64,000 nucleotides of DNA from NCBI RefSeq assembly GCF_000264905.1, contig NW_006763134.1, positions 530,916-594,915 of the forward strand. The letters run 5' to 3'. Positions 34,106-46,364 of the stretch are shown here, piece by piece. The position numbers were made by a program, and so were the translations under genes. The DNA is from Stereum hirsutum FP-91666 SS1. Taxonomy: Eukaryota; Basidiomycota; Agaricomycetes; Russulales; Stereaceae. The notes under the pieces are model-generated. The model was not told where the DNA came from and ran no database searches. It worked only from the letters and a program-made list of their open reading frames with translations. Position 1 is the stretch's first letter, and each line of letters opens with the position of its first letter.

Positions 34106-36113
34106 TCAGTACTGTAGTGAAGTGACTCACTGTCCGTGTATGATTTACTTATAGAGGCAGAGGCACCGATTTTGAAACGAATATATCTATGCTATGTAGG
34201 TTATAACTGACGGAGCTGCATGCACCAGAATGCGAAGTGCCGAAGGGTCAGTGCGTTATGGCTCTGATTTCCTGACCGCCAGCACATCCAGGGAGGGTAT
34301 AACGTTTACCCAGGTTTCGGGAGCATCTGTTCAGCATAAGATCTATCCATACGTGGGCAGGGTTCAAACCGAGTTCACAAAAGTCCATAGGTACCGCATA
34401 CCATTCCGTACTGGGGGAGCGCTGCCTTCGGCAACAGCCACCTTGCTTGGAAAATTAGTTTGGAGAGGTTTAAATTTGGAGCTCCTCCGCTCTGAATGCA
34501 ATTAGGTAGCCAACTGTACAGGATGTGAAATATCATGGATAGTATGCACAGTATAATTTTGATCATTTGAAGTGCCCAATCCAAAACCACCGGACACAAA
34601 TAGAACCTCAGGAGGAGGGACTGCCCACCGTCCACAACGAATCCACCTCCGACAAAATTGTCCGTGAGTTGGGTTGGCCTGCTACTTAACAGATCACACA
34701 TTCCTCCGTGTTTGGTAGCGAATGACGCCCTTTCTTCGACCACTACTAGTAGGCCACCTAGATCTTTGCTCTTTCAGTACTTCACATACCGATTGCTGCC
34801 ACTAGTGCTTGTACTTGATGGCCTTGAGTTCGGTAGCAGCCTCTATGCCCGTGGTCGGATAAGACGTTATCCAACTTCAGTACATCCTCGGCTGCAGTGA
34901 CCGAGGATGTGTGTTAGGTCGTGCGGAATGAGTGAGACATGGATTTGAGCGTACGTCAGTCACTGTCATCCTCGATGCATGTCCTTTGCATGCCCAAACG
35001 TCTAAGCACGAACATATCAACAGGCAATGTGAACAGTACAAATAAAAAGCGGAGATGCGAGAAATTGCAGTTAGGTTTCGAGGTGAGCACGTCATGGTTC
35101 TGGTCGCCAAAAGCTTGTTAATATTCATGATAGTCATCTAACAATGATTCAAATGCGGGTCGACGGGATCAGGGGTTTCGGGGAGGCCTTCGCATGCCCT
35201 AGTGAAGCAGGTAGGGTCACAGCAGCGAGTGGCAGGATGGTTCCACAAGTCGTTTCAGGATACCTGACGATAGATGATGAGTGATGGAGGATCAGTCCTC
35301 GATGAACGAAGAGAGAATAGCTCTGGCTACGGCGTCGATGTTTGCTTGTTCCTTGCGCGTTTACGCTTGCATTGCACGGAGTCCTGAGCGGCAAAGTAAA
35401 TATTCCTAGCGAATGAAATCAGGTGCCTCAGGCGATTGACAACGATTTCAGACCCAAGAGCAGGGGCAAAGGAGACAATAGGCATATTATCGCTGTTGGT
35501 AGATGCTCTATGAAGAGAACGAGGACGTTGTCAGTTCCGTCGGACAGCTGACATAAAATGAACTGTAGAAAGCTTCGACCTGTCGACGGTGCACCATCCT
35601 CACCAATTCCCGCGGCAGAAGAATTGATATTTTTGAGAGAGCTGTGAGAGTCAAGAGTGAAAGGTCGTGGGCAGAAAGAAGGCCGTATATTTATGACTTG
35701 GTGCGATGAAGAGAGGTACACACATACGCAGGAGTATGATGGTTTGTGGGCATCATCCATGACCCGTAACGAAAGGCAAATCATGTCGAACAAGGGAAAC
35801 AAATCAAACGATGTGCGACGATGTGCAGCGATGTGTTCAGAGTCAAGAACCAATGATCCTGCGAAAAGCAGTGTGGCAACGACAGGCGACGTCGCCACAC
35901 ATCATTGTTTACGTATGTTTGTGTGGGGGATCGTTTTCGAGTGCAATTACGAGGGTGGGATGGACCTTTCAAGCAAGGTAACTGTACAACACGATAGCAT
36001 CCGACCATACATCCTTATTCCTCCTCGCACGTTCATCATTGTATATTCTTCGGTTTTGTACTTCCCTGGTCCACACCTTTAGGTTGCACATCTCAGACAC
36101 ACTTCACGCAACC
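34106..36113. other. Intergenic region between orphan gene and AIP1
   Basis: About 2 kb without a supported gene. Frames of up to about 155 codons on the minus strand (35428-35898) have no recognisable domain and lack splice support. It probably includes the 3' UTRs of the two convergent genes. Confidence 0.45.
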
Positions 36114-39030
36114 TCATTGATGAAACTTAACCTCCCAAACCTTGACAGACCCCTCCGCCCCCGCCCCAACCACCTTGCCCTTCCCACCCTCACTCTCGCC
36201 CAACCAAAACACAGCGTTGACACCGCCACTGACCGCGTTTTTGATCGCGATGTTCTTTACTGGCTTCTCGACGCTCCAGACGTAGATGTGGGTGTCGAGG
36301 GAGCCGGAGGCGCAGTGGAGGGAATCGGAAGTCCATGCGAGGGAGTGAATTCGTGCGGAGTGGAAGGACCAGCGGGAGGTTATTGCCTGTTGTGGCGTGC
36401 GTAATCATTGTTTCGTTATGGCTCATGTTTGCTCTAAGGGAGGAGAGAAGGACGAACCTTATGTTCTTTAGCATCGTACAACACGATTTTTCCGCTTGAC
36501 TACGAGCGCAAAGATTACGGTTAGGTTGATACTAAACGAGTCTAGGGATGTTCAGCCGAACTCACGTCACCAGCAGCTAATTTTGAACCGTCTGGCGAAA
36601 AGGCAAGTGCACTGACGACGCCTTTATTTCCCTCCAGCAACACGATCTCCTTCAAGGCACTGCCGTCCCAGTCAAAGAGGCGCACTTTCTGGTCCTGTAT
36701 TGTTACGCCATACCCATACCGCAAAAGTCAGTCAATAATGAAGCAACATGTTCTTCTTTTTCTCCCGCGAAGGAGGGTCGGCGTCAGAGGGAAGGCAACT
36801 AGACATACCTCGGTCCCAACGGCGACGAAACTCCCACTCGCAGAGACAGCACTCGGATTGCCCTTCACTTTGACTTCTGCGACGGCTTGATTATCCCTCA
36901 CTGCCCTCACGCTGTCGGCAGCTCCAACGACAAAGACCGTGCCGTCTGATGCAGCGGCGATCGATTTTGGTTGGGAGCCTGTGGGCGCGGAGGCAGCTCT
37001 ACTCAGACAAGTCAATGAATAAAGCTGCGTCAGTAACGCAGATTCATTGGTCGATTATCCGGAAGGTTTGAAGGGTGCCACATACGTGAACTTCTCCCCC
37101 TCGACCTCCCTCAGCCTATCATCAAATCCAGCAGAATAGACCTTCCCGCTCTCAGCCTTGGTAATCGCAGCGACGAGATTCGTGTGGCCTTGTCCACCAA
37201 GGGGTTTCGCTTCGCCTGCAGCGTCGTATGAGAGGATACGGCCATCCGCTGTTCCGACCATGAATGTTGAAGAGGATGTAGGGGCCGCTGACGTTACGGC
37301 TTTTTGAGGGCCCTACGACATGGTGTCAATATATTAATGAACGTGTTCTGGTCAAGAGGATGACGAGGACGGAACAGAAGGAGGCGAAACAGGAAGAAGG
37401 GGACTTACGTAGAGAACTTTCACCGGTTTCTCGGCCGTCCTCCTATCAAATACATTCAATTCTCCAGTGAAAGAGAGCGAGACGATTGTGTCTGGGGCAC
37501 TCCATACGTTTCCGACTTGTTGTGATTCGAGGCCTGATCCAAGAGTATATGTCGTAGTAGCTTTGCGCGTCTCGATGTCCCCTGAATAGGTCGACCACGA
37601 AACAGATATTAACAAGTCAACAGAAGATGGAGTGCCAAAAGAAAGGCTTACAAAGCTTGACTGTTCCATCGGCGGAGGACGTCGAGATAGCTTTAGAGTC
37701 AGGGCTCCATCCAACAGCGTACTAACTCACTCATATTAGTTTCATGTTTTCGTTTCTTCCCCACATTCCACGAGTTGGTGTCGCAGAGACACTTACGGCT
37801 GTGCCTTTGTGTCCCTCCTCGAACTCTCCGAGTACATCTCCTGCTTTTCCTTCGTAGAGGAAAACTTTACCGTCGGAGCCGACACTGGCGAAGTGGTCAC
37901 CAGAGGGAGAGAAGCGAAGGTCTTGGACGAATTTGGTGTGGGTTTTGATTGTCTATGGTTATTTTGCACAAGTATGAGTTACGGAAAGATACAGAAAGAG
38001 AGTGATTCAGATTCATAATTGTGTGCCAGGAAGAAGTATGTCGTACCTTGTCGTACTTGTAGGGTACGCCTGTTATGGGTCAAGATATGAGAACGCTCAT
38101 TGATTTTTGCTTGGGGAAGTGCGCACCTTGATGGAAGACGATTAAGTTGTCGTCCGCGGCTGTAGCTGCGCGGAATGGTCTTTGATGCCGGATGGCCACT
38201 GCGTTTATAGTCTAACGGTCAAACCAATTTTGGAACCCCACGTCAACATCTGTCTATGGAACAGAGAAGATGAGAGGGACCTTAGAATGGCCGATAATTT
38301 CTCCAGTTGTTGTCCCAGTGTCGAACATGAAAGCGTGTCCGAATCTAGTGCGGCGAACGGTGAGAAGTGCATATGAGTAACAGTCGACGGGTTGGAAAGC
38401 TTCAAGATAAATAAGTGAGAACAACACATACTTCTCTCGACCGTCTCCAACGGCAATGATACGTTTGCTTTCTCCATCCCATTCCAGATCGTTACTACAC
38501 AGTGACGAGTATTCAGCTGATTGAATGTCTTCATAATTTATGAATGTACGCACATGCGACCACCGATGACTTTGTATGATCCTTTGAGAGTCTGATCTTC
38601 TCCGACAGTATCCCATACTCGCACTGACAAGTACATACTTTGATACCGAGACAACAAATTTCAGCATGGGAATATGAGGCGCACCTGTTCCAGTGACATC
38701 TGCAGAGGCACAGTAGTATCCAGTGGGTGATATCCGGGCCACAGTGGTATTGTGGGTATGTCCGGTGTACGCCACACCAAGTCCTGGATTCTACAATGAT
38801 GCTCTCATCAATCTTTCACGTTCTTACTAAAACATAGAGATTGACCGACATTGATATCACGGATCTGCAGCAGATCAGTATAAGTACACAGTAATACAGC
38901 GCTGTGCACGCACGAATACAGCTCGGCCGTTGGTATATACGATCTTCTCCTTTGATGCTGCGAGTTTGGTCGACACGCCACGCGCTGTGGCTGGATTCGC
39001 GGTGTACAATGCGGACTGCGTGAAAGACAT
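36114..39030 (-). CDS. AIP1: Actin-interacting protein 1 (WD40 double beta-propeller)
   Basis: Read on the minus strand from ATG 39030 to stop 36114 through about 15 short introns, giving roughly 600 residues as in yeast Aip1 and animal WDR1. The protein caps and helps cofilin disassemble actin filaments in cortical patches. Diagnostic family blocks in order are AASKEKIVYTNGRAVF, YTGHTHNTTVARISPTGYYC, NDLEWDGESKRIIAVGDGRE, GHAFMFDTGTTTGEIIGHSK, RFSPSGDHFASVGSDGKVFL, WSPDSKAISTSSADGTVKL, DIETRKATTTYTLGSGLES, QQVGNVWSAPDTIVSLSFTG, the Aip1-typical GGQGHTNLVAAITKA, VRLFDWDGSALKEI, LAFSPDGSKLAAGD and ASGSLDTHIYVWSVEKPVK. The C-terminus is VKVWEVKFHQ. It shares a 252-bp divergent promoter with MAD3. 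Confidence 0.94.
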
Positions 39031-39282
39031 ACTACTGTTATAGAGGGTGTAAAAATTGCAGCAGATGGTGGTTGTGGGCAAGCTATACCTCACCAAGAGC
39101 TGCAGAGCCCGATCTCGATCATCTGTGGCCCCGTGTATGCGCGAAAGAGGCAGGAGACTTGCCATATCCAGTCGAGCGTAATAACGCCATCACGTGGCCG
39201 AGACGCGTCTTCAGTTCCACTTTAGTCTTTCGTGTCGTGTTCCTTTCTCCCCCCTACTACCACCATCGTCTCCAGCATTGCT
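39031..39282. promoter_or_regulatory. Bidirectional promoter AIP1 / MAD3 with ACGCGT box
   Basis: The two starts are 252 bp apart and divergent. ACGCGT, the MluI cell-cycle box hexamer, lies at 39203-39208, about 75 bp before the MAD3 ATG. Co-regulation is inference. Confidence 0.5.
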
Positions 39283-41736
39283 ATGCCCAGCCCGACTAAC
39301 TCACCCTCAGAGGACGATGTTTTTCTAGATAATGCCAACGACGAGCCCGTCATCGTGGACGGCGATGTTCTCGAAGCCGCAAAGGAGAACATTCAACCTC
39401 TCGCATCTGGCAGACGCGCTACTTCACTTTCTGCCATCCTATCGACTCCACACGCTCAACGCGAACAAAAGCTCTCTTCGATGCGAAATCGACTTCGAAT
39501 CAACGTCGAAGTAGCTCTCGAGGACGAAGATGACGATCCTCTAGATGCTTATTGTCATCTTGTATACTGGACTGTAGAGAACTACCCGCAGGGTCATTCA
39601 GCCGAGTCAGGCCTCCTCGAGTTGCTAGAGGAAGCGACAAGGGTGCTGAAAGATGATAGGGAAGGGCAGTGGAAAGAAGACATGAGGTATCTGAAGCTCT
39701 GGGTCCTTTACGCGACATATGTCGAACGACCGGCCATTATATATCGATTCCTTCTTGCCAACGAAATTGGAACGGCTCATGCTCTGTTGTACGAAGAATT
39801 TGCTATCATTTTGGAACGAAATGGAAGGTGAGTTGCTCAGTTTAATATTGGGATGTCGCGAAATGCTTTGTGCCCTACACGCTAGATGTGAGGACAATGA
39901 GTTCGACCGCCTTTCGCAGACAGGATCAGTCTTGACGTTTACTCCCCCGCACTGGGTCTCGTACATTTGAATTGACTGGGTATTCTATACCAATTTATAG
40001 GTTGACAGAGGCGGATGCCACTTACCTCCTCGGTATCAACCGCAAGGCCGTACCCATCGATCGCCTACAGACCAAGCATCGTGAATTCCAAAAACGAATG
40101 ATGACCTCTACGACCTTCTCTCATGCTTCTCCGCCCAACCCTACCGACGACGACGATTCCGTCAGCCAAACGCAGGTCCAACCAAAGAAACGCGCTGTAT
40201 TGGCCGAGGCTCCTCGCAAAGGCGGCACCGCGTCGAGTACCTCGGGAACGCGCACAACTCGATCTCGTAACGGGTCTGGCCAAGCAATATCTTCGAGTTC
40301 CACCACGTCTGGTCCCGAACACCCCCGCACTGCATCGTCTTCCTCCCGTCCCGCGCCTCCCAACGCCCGTCTTCAGATATTTGAAGATCCCGCTCCCGGT
40401 ACGCAGGAAGGCGATGGAGAGAATGAGCCTCCGGAACCGGAGGCGCCTACTCCGTGGGCTGAATTGGGAACGCGGGTATCGAGAGTGAAGGAGAATATGC
40501 CCGAGGTGAAAAAGATGAGAGGGACGACATTGAGAGCGGGTGGCTCACGAGGGACCGGTGTGGCGAGGACTGTGGCGAGGGCGGGAGGCCCGAGATTGGA
40601 GATTTTCAAGGATCCAGAACCGGAAGCGGGAGCTGGTGATGTTTTGGATGGAGAAGAGAACGACGAGGAAGGAGATCAGGAGCAGGCAGAGACCAAGCCG
40701 AGGACGAATGGCACTGGTTCATCGTCGAAAGCTGCGGGCAAGGCTGCATTCGCGCCCGTTCGAGACGAAACAACCACCACCATGGCTAAAACCAAGGCGC
40801 TGAGGAAGCCGACCATTCCGTCTCTGTCAAGGTCCACGACGAAGATCCCTACTTCAGTTGCGTCGTCGATGTCTAGAGCCAAACCTGCGTTTGCACCTTT
40901 CGTTGACCCAGGTTCTGCTTCCGAGGTCAAGTCAGCACAGGCCGATCAATCCAAGACGACGACGAGGGCAGCGAAAGCAAAGGCCAAGCCCAGCGGAGTG
41001 CCTACTAGGTCCACTCTCGCATCGACATCCAAGGCATCGACATCGTCCAAAGCCGCCTTTCTACCTTTCGTCGAGCCCAGGCAACAGGATACTGCTCCAC
41101 TCGACAAAGGAAAGTCGAAGATCGCAAGTTCCTCGTCTTCGTCTACTTCTAAAGGGAAAGCCAAAGCACCCACTCCCGCCTTCACGCCGTTCGTTGACTT
41201 GGATGCAACCGCCACACGGTCGAAGACAAAGGTGGCGAGCTCAGCTTCTTTGGCCTCGAAGCCCGAGCCTGCGTTCATGCCGTTCAAGGATCCTGCTCCC
41301 GACGACGATGAAGTAGCCGCCAAAGCACCAACCAAGGCTCAAGCGGCTTTCGTTCCTTTCGTCGATGAACCAGAGAACGCTCCCACAAACAAGGGCAAGG
41401 AGAAAGAGAAGGAGAAGAAGGCTCAGATCATGCCTGTCACGCCCGCCAAACCTACGTTTACGCCATTCCGTGACGAGGTACGTTCTCCCCCAAATTTTCG
41501 TACTTTCTTATCATCTCCCTTCCATATTCTATCTACGTTCAGCTGATGTCTATTGGCCCACCTTTTAGCCCATGTCGCCTACGTCTGCTGCATGTGCAGG
41601 CATCGTCCCCGATAGCGTGATGAAACCCAAGAAGGCCGTCTTGATGTCTTCCGAGGCTGATGCTTTGAGAAAAGATCCTTTCAAGAACTACAAGGATGTG
41701 GAGAAGATCATGGGAGATGGGCTGGATGCAGATTGA
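39283..41736 (+). CDS. MAD3: Mad3/BubR1-type spindle checkpoint protein, 729 aa, no kinase domain
   Basis: Three exons (39283-39827, 40001-41477, 41569-41736) give 729 residues. Residues about 55-205 are the Mad3/BUB1 homology region 1 (TPR-like): DPLDAYCHLVYWTVENYPQG, WKEDMRYLKLWVLYATYVER, YRFLLANEIGTAHALLYEEF and LTEADATYLLGINRKAVPID. A KEN box is at residue 34 (AAKENIQP) and a second at about residue 345 (VKENMPEV). In the family, KEN1 joins Cdc20 and Mad2 in the mitotic checkpoint complex and KEN2 blocks APC/C-Cdc20. KEN2 is flanked by LQIFED (40371-40388) and LEIFKD (40596-40613), resembling ABBA motifs. The Ser/Lys-rich tail holds seven F-x-P-[FV]-x-[DE] repeats. The protein ends with a short acidic helix and no kinase, so it is Mad3-like rather than Bub1. 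Confidence 0.93.
40749..41474 (+). repeat. Array of seven F-x-P-[FV]-x-[DE] peptide repeats in MAD3
   Basis: Six-residue units are at 40749 (FAPVRD), 40890 (FAPFVD), 41058 (FLPFVE), 41181 (FTPFVD), 41274 (FMPFKD), 41349 (FVPFVD) and 41457 (FTPFRD). Each is preceded by Ala or Thr and separated by 75-168 nt of Ser/Thr/Lys-rich disorder. The units resemble ABBA short linear motifs (F-x-[ILV]-[FY]-x-[DE]) with Pro at position 3. Binding is inferred only. Confidence 0.85.
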
Positions 41737-41987
41737 TCATTTGTAAAGAATATTTTTGTGATGCTTATGCTAAAGGGCCGAAGGAACAGGTAGAGCTACG
41801 TGGTACGGGATCCGTGGGGTGTTGTGTCTAGCTTGAGTAAAGGATAACCGTGTTGTTCTTGATTGCTCTATGATCCCATGGAACTCTCGTCTGTTTATTC
41901 TTCCCCCTAAGACATAGATATGTCAAGATGGGATTGACCGAAGTAAAATTCATGTCCAACCCATCGAGAATGGGCCCAAAAACTTAG

Positions 41988-42069
41988 TGGACATATCCGG
42001 AATTGAACCGGACACCTCTCGCAATTGCTTTGCTAAGCGAGCGTGATAAACCAACTACACCATATGCCC
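41988..42069 (-). tRNA. tRNA-Ala (AGC) with 7-nt intron
   Basis: On the minus strand the acceptor GGGCATA (42069-42063) pairs with TATGTCC before the discriminator A at 41988. The D-arm word GTGTAGTTGGTTTATCAC, anticodon stem CTCGC/GCGAG and T-arm CCGGTTCAATTCCGG are present. The anticodon loop reads TTAGCA followed by 7 extra nt before the stem closes, fitting a canonical intron after position 37. Anticodon AGC gives alanine. It lies 252 bp downstream of the MAD3 stop, in opposite orientation. Confidence 0.92.
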
Positions 42070-43989
42070 TTATAGAATTCATTATGGTGTTATAACATAT
42101 CTATCTTTGTGCCTTAGACCTAACTTATCTCGAAGTTGATCTCATCTCTCAGTACTTCTCGGCTTACACTGTACCACAACGCTCGTCGGTATACATCTTT
42201 CACTTGCTCTCGACGAAATGCCCCCTCTCAGCAGCCGCTCCTCACCCAAGTGGTTTGAATATCGTTAACCAATAAGTAGATTTGGTTCTCGAAGTCGACA
42301 GCCTGGCACTCCCTACTAATGGGAGGTTCCAAAGGCCTCCTTACCGCCACGATAACAATTTTCTCTGTGCTGCCACGATGGGCAGGCTGCGACTCCACTT
42401 CGATGTCATATAGTACTTTCGATGCATCTTCCAGGCACTTTTTTCCAGGTTCAGCTTGGTCAATCCATAGGTTTCAGCGCGACCGTTGCAGCTCAGTGCT
42501 AGAACTTCCTTTGAGCTCTGCAAGGTTGGGTTATGGAAGCCCGCGGTCACTTACTACTTTGCACTAGTGCGACATATAATCCCATCTTGGAGCCTTCTCG
42601 CGATATCTCAGCGAAAGTTTCTTTCTGTGGTTGACGAGCCTCTTTCCAAAATATCGATTCTCGGGCAGCGCGGCTTTCCGGAGGTTACTGTGCAGCCAAC
42701 GGGTGTGGATGACGAGAAGCTGCGTCTTCTATCGAAACGCCGTACATTCTAAGATGCTCATGCATATATCGACCGAGACGTTCAGGAGGTTTCAAGTGAA
42801 AAAAATCACCGTTCTGATCTCGTTTTCTCTCATCTTCTCCCAGCTTCTCCGCTCCTATCGAGAAATTGTCGAAGCATGCCGACGCCATGCCGCAGCGCTC
42901 AAAGCACCGAACGTTTCGCCGCTAGCAAATATCTTCTAAAGTTGGAAATACCTGCCCTTCTCAGATGTTCTTTCGCCGGGCTGCAGTAGGCTTCTTCATC
43001 GCTTGCTGCACAAACCAGTAAATCCTTTAGGAATTTATTGCCATATGTCTGCTCTCACGGAGTTCACGTTTCCATAGCATCATCCATCATCCCTTCCGTG
43101 GCTCTATAGTTTGCCTCTAACGTACTATCGCGGCTCCACCACATGAGATCGTATCATCCGACGGCCGCAGCGCAAGATCATTTGGGGGGCACGATGTCAC
43201 TTCCACCGTGTCCACCCTCTGGTTCACGATCTTGGGCTTCGTCTAAAATATCGAGATAGGCGACCTGCAGTGCCGGCGGGCAGAGAAAGAGTCTCGCACA
43301 TTCTCGGTCTTCCCACTACATATTCGTTTCTCCAAGTTTGCAAACCGCCCAACGCCCGAGTACCTTCCGCCTATGTGCTTTGGTACTCTTCTCACTAAAT
43401 CACAAGTTTGCTACACAGGCAGAATATACGTGCCGCCAACCCCGTGTACTTGCGCATCCAGACACCCCATGGGCATAACTCACGCCTTCACTGCGAACCT
43501 TATTCGAGTGGAATCTTCAATTCGCGTGTTTTTTCTCCCTGTGTACAGTCCACGATGAACGCCGGGAAGCGGTCTGATGTTGAACCGCGTGCAGCTCCTG
43601 TCTTCAGCACGCTCTATCGCCGTATTCACACTGTAACCACCCGACGAGGGTTGGTCTAGCGATGCAATAGAAATTGAAACGAGAGCTTCCACAGGATGAA
43701 TGGCTAGAATTTTCCAAGAGACTGCGAGAGGAAAAGGTACCATATGTAAATCGAGATTGATCACGAGACATATGAGCACTACTGGGTGAGAACGAAGAGA
43801 ACAGTAAAGGAGTGTATGGAGTTATATGGAGCACTATGTATAGTACAAGAAACTTAGACAGAGGAATGGAAGTAGGTAGATGAAGACTGAAATAAAAACA
43901 CAGCGAGAGAAAGAGTAAGTCCCAGAAAAAGAATGAGGCTTAGAGATGAGTAGTGATAGAAAGAAGCACTCCAGTGGGACAAGAACCGT
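42070..43989. other. Intergenic region downstream of tRNA-Ala
   Basis: Short frames (for example around 42319-42939) show no domain and no consistent splice structure. The last part presumably holds the P450 3' UTR. Confidence 0.45.
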
Positions 43990-46364
43990 TTAGATAGCAG
44001 CCTCATGGTGGGCGAGCACATCAGCGACCAACTGGGGAATCTTCTCGTGCCTAGGCTTGACATTGCACTCGAAGGGCTTTGGGCGGCTGCAGCAATAGAA
44101 ACAACAAAAACGCATCGCGTTTAGGTATAAGCATACAAACTCGGAAGAATATTAGGACGTACACAATGACACCCTCAGTGGTGTCAGCGACAGGGATAAT
44201 TTCCTTGCCATCTGGACCAATAGCCTTGCTGACGCTGAAAGCGGAGACGGCCTTAACGATGGCGATGTAGATGGAGGCGTCGGCCAGATGCGTTCCAGGG
44301 CAGACACTAGAGTAACAGTTCCGTCGGATGAGTACACAAACCGACGATAACGGGGACAGATGAGGAGCAGAACTACGAAGATTTGACTTACCGACGACCA
44401 AACCCGAAGCAGAAGTCAGCGGGATCTTGCTCTGGCTCGGGGCCCATGAATCTACAGAGTACGACGGTGACGTGGACAGGGTCAACGTGAAAGCCAATCA
44501 ATTGGTTAGCGATCATAATGCAAGAAGGATCTTTCCGATGATGCAGGAGAATTAGATGTGGAGACTGCGTACCTGTCAGGGTTGAAAGTGAATGGATCCC
44601 GGTAGACATCGGGGTCGTGGAGGAACTTCCAGCAGTTGGCCATGACCTAACGAAAAGACAAGCGTCAATCACACTAAAGATAGACAAACAACAAAAAATA
44701 TCACATACAAGAGAACCTTCGGGGATGGAGTAGTCATCGAAAATAATGTCGCGAGTGGCACGGTGAGGAACGGCGAGAGGGACGATAGGAAGCCATCTGA
44801 GGAGCTCCTTGCAAATAGCATTGACGTAGGGAAGCGAAGCACGATCTTCGTAGCCGGGCAAGCGGTCACGGCCAATGACGCTGTCGATTTCCGCGTGCGC
44901 TTTCTTCTCAACCTCGGGATAGAGTGTCGTAGCAAGGAAGTAGGAATAGATCACGGAGACGGACTACGAAGCCATCAGTGAGTTCGAGCGAAATGAAAGA
45001 GAAGCAACTGCATGAACTCACGGTGTCGGCGCCGGCGCCATAGAATGAGGCTGATGACCACTTGATACGTTCCATCCTCTCCTCCGAGATATTCTTATCC
45101 ATCAGCAAGTCGTGCGTGTATGATGGTCCGGCCTCTCCCTTGGCGATTTGGCCTCGAATCCAGTTGAGAGGAACGTCGGCAAGGTCGTCGCAGCTTTTGT
45201 GATACTTCTTGGCTTGCTGTTTGAAGCTGGCACTATTATTAAACAAGGCAAATCACCACAAACATTAGTACAGCTTCGGAATGATGAACGAAAGGGCATA
45301 CCCAGGGAACCAATCGGGCACGTATTTGAGCGCAGGCATCATATCGACAAGGAAGGCGCCAGGAGTAGTGATTGCAGAGAATTCGGAGAGAGCCTGATGA
45401 ATCAACATGGTCAAAATGGGCCACAACGCGCAAAATATTAAGTAACTCATACCCTGTCGGCCAAACCAACTAAGGGGTCGACACCTTCCTCCTGGATCTT
45501 GTAACCGTAAGTGATGTGGAGAACCATGGCACCAGCAGTCCTACGAAACAGTCAGAGCTGAACATATCGACTGAGATTCAAATTCAGCTCACTTGCGAGT
45601 AGCCTAAAATATAACTCGTATCAGTAAAGATCGCTAGATGCGCCTCGTTAAGGAAAACGTGCTGACCTCATCGAGTTTAGTGGGATCGTCCATGACACGC
45701 TTGAGAAACATGGTAGCCTGGTAGTCCTGTGACGGGTAGAATTTGACCAAACTTCCACGGGTCCCGATCACCCGGCCAATGAGCTTGCGAATTTCACGAA
45801 GCCTGGTGGCACGTATATAGCTGTCAGCCATACTCAAGAGTGGAATATCGTCAAGTAGAGGTACCTTGGGCCCGCGCGGGCTGCGCTGAGTACGCGATCC
45901 CAGCCGCAAAGACTAGCCATGGGGAGCACGGGACGGTCAGAAAGCTCACTACCAGCCTTGTCCAAGAGGTTGACAGCAATCTGAGGGTCGTTGACAATGA
46001 TGATAGTCTGGCCCATAACGTTGATAGACATAATACCGCCTGCAAATACCAGATGGCCACGTCAAAAATGAGTACAAAAAGTGAATGTCGAATAGATGAT
46101 GTCCTACCCCATTGCTCGCCCCATTTTGCGAAGGTAGTCCACGCTTTGGAGGAAGGGAATTCAAGGGCGTTGCCAATCAAGGGCCAGCCTGTAGAAGGCA
46201 ACTTCGCATGTGAACATCGACGATTCAGCAGGAAGGGAATTAGGCTATACGGCACCTTTGGGACCAGGTGGGAGAGGAAGACCAGACTTGCGACTGAGTA
46301 CCTTGTAGAGAAGAACGGCCGCAAGACCGAAGAGGCCAGCGTCAAGCAAACGAATGGAACTCAT
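43990..46364 (-). CDS. Cytochrome P450 monooxygenase (OrdA/CYP64-like, basidiomycete type)
   Basis: A membrane-anchored microsomal P450 with many short introns, read from ATG 46364 to stop 43990. The N-terminal helix is MSSIRLLDAGLFGLAAVLLY, followed by the hinge LPLPPGPKGWPLIGNALEFP. Further blocks are SINVMGQTIIIVNDPQIAVN, SDRPVLPMASLCGWDRVLS, I-helix SASFYGAGADTSVS (oxygen-activating AGADT), K-helix ICKELLRWLPIVPLAVPHR (ExxR), and the PERF-like region before a complete heme loop FCFGFGRRVCPGTHLADASI with the Cys ligand. The C-terminus ends RHEKIPQLVADVLAHHEAAI. Basidiomycetes have large families of such O-methylsterigmatocystin oxidoreductase-like P450s, acting on xenobiotics or secondary metabolites. 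The substrate here is unknown and no biosynthetic partner genes adjoin it. Confidence 0.92.

Noticed and set aside
35428..35898. 156-codon minus-strand frame
   Set aside because: No recognisable motif, no splice support and no start context better than background.
40065..41335. Several long frames antisense to and overlapping MAD3
   Set aside because: They are compositional shadows of the Ser/Lys/Pro-rich MAD3 exon and have no domains.
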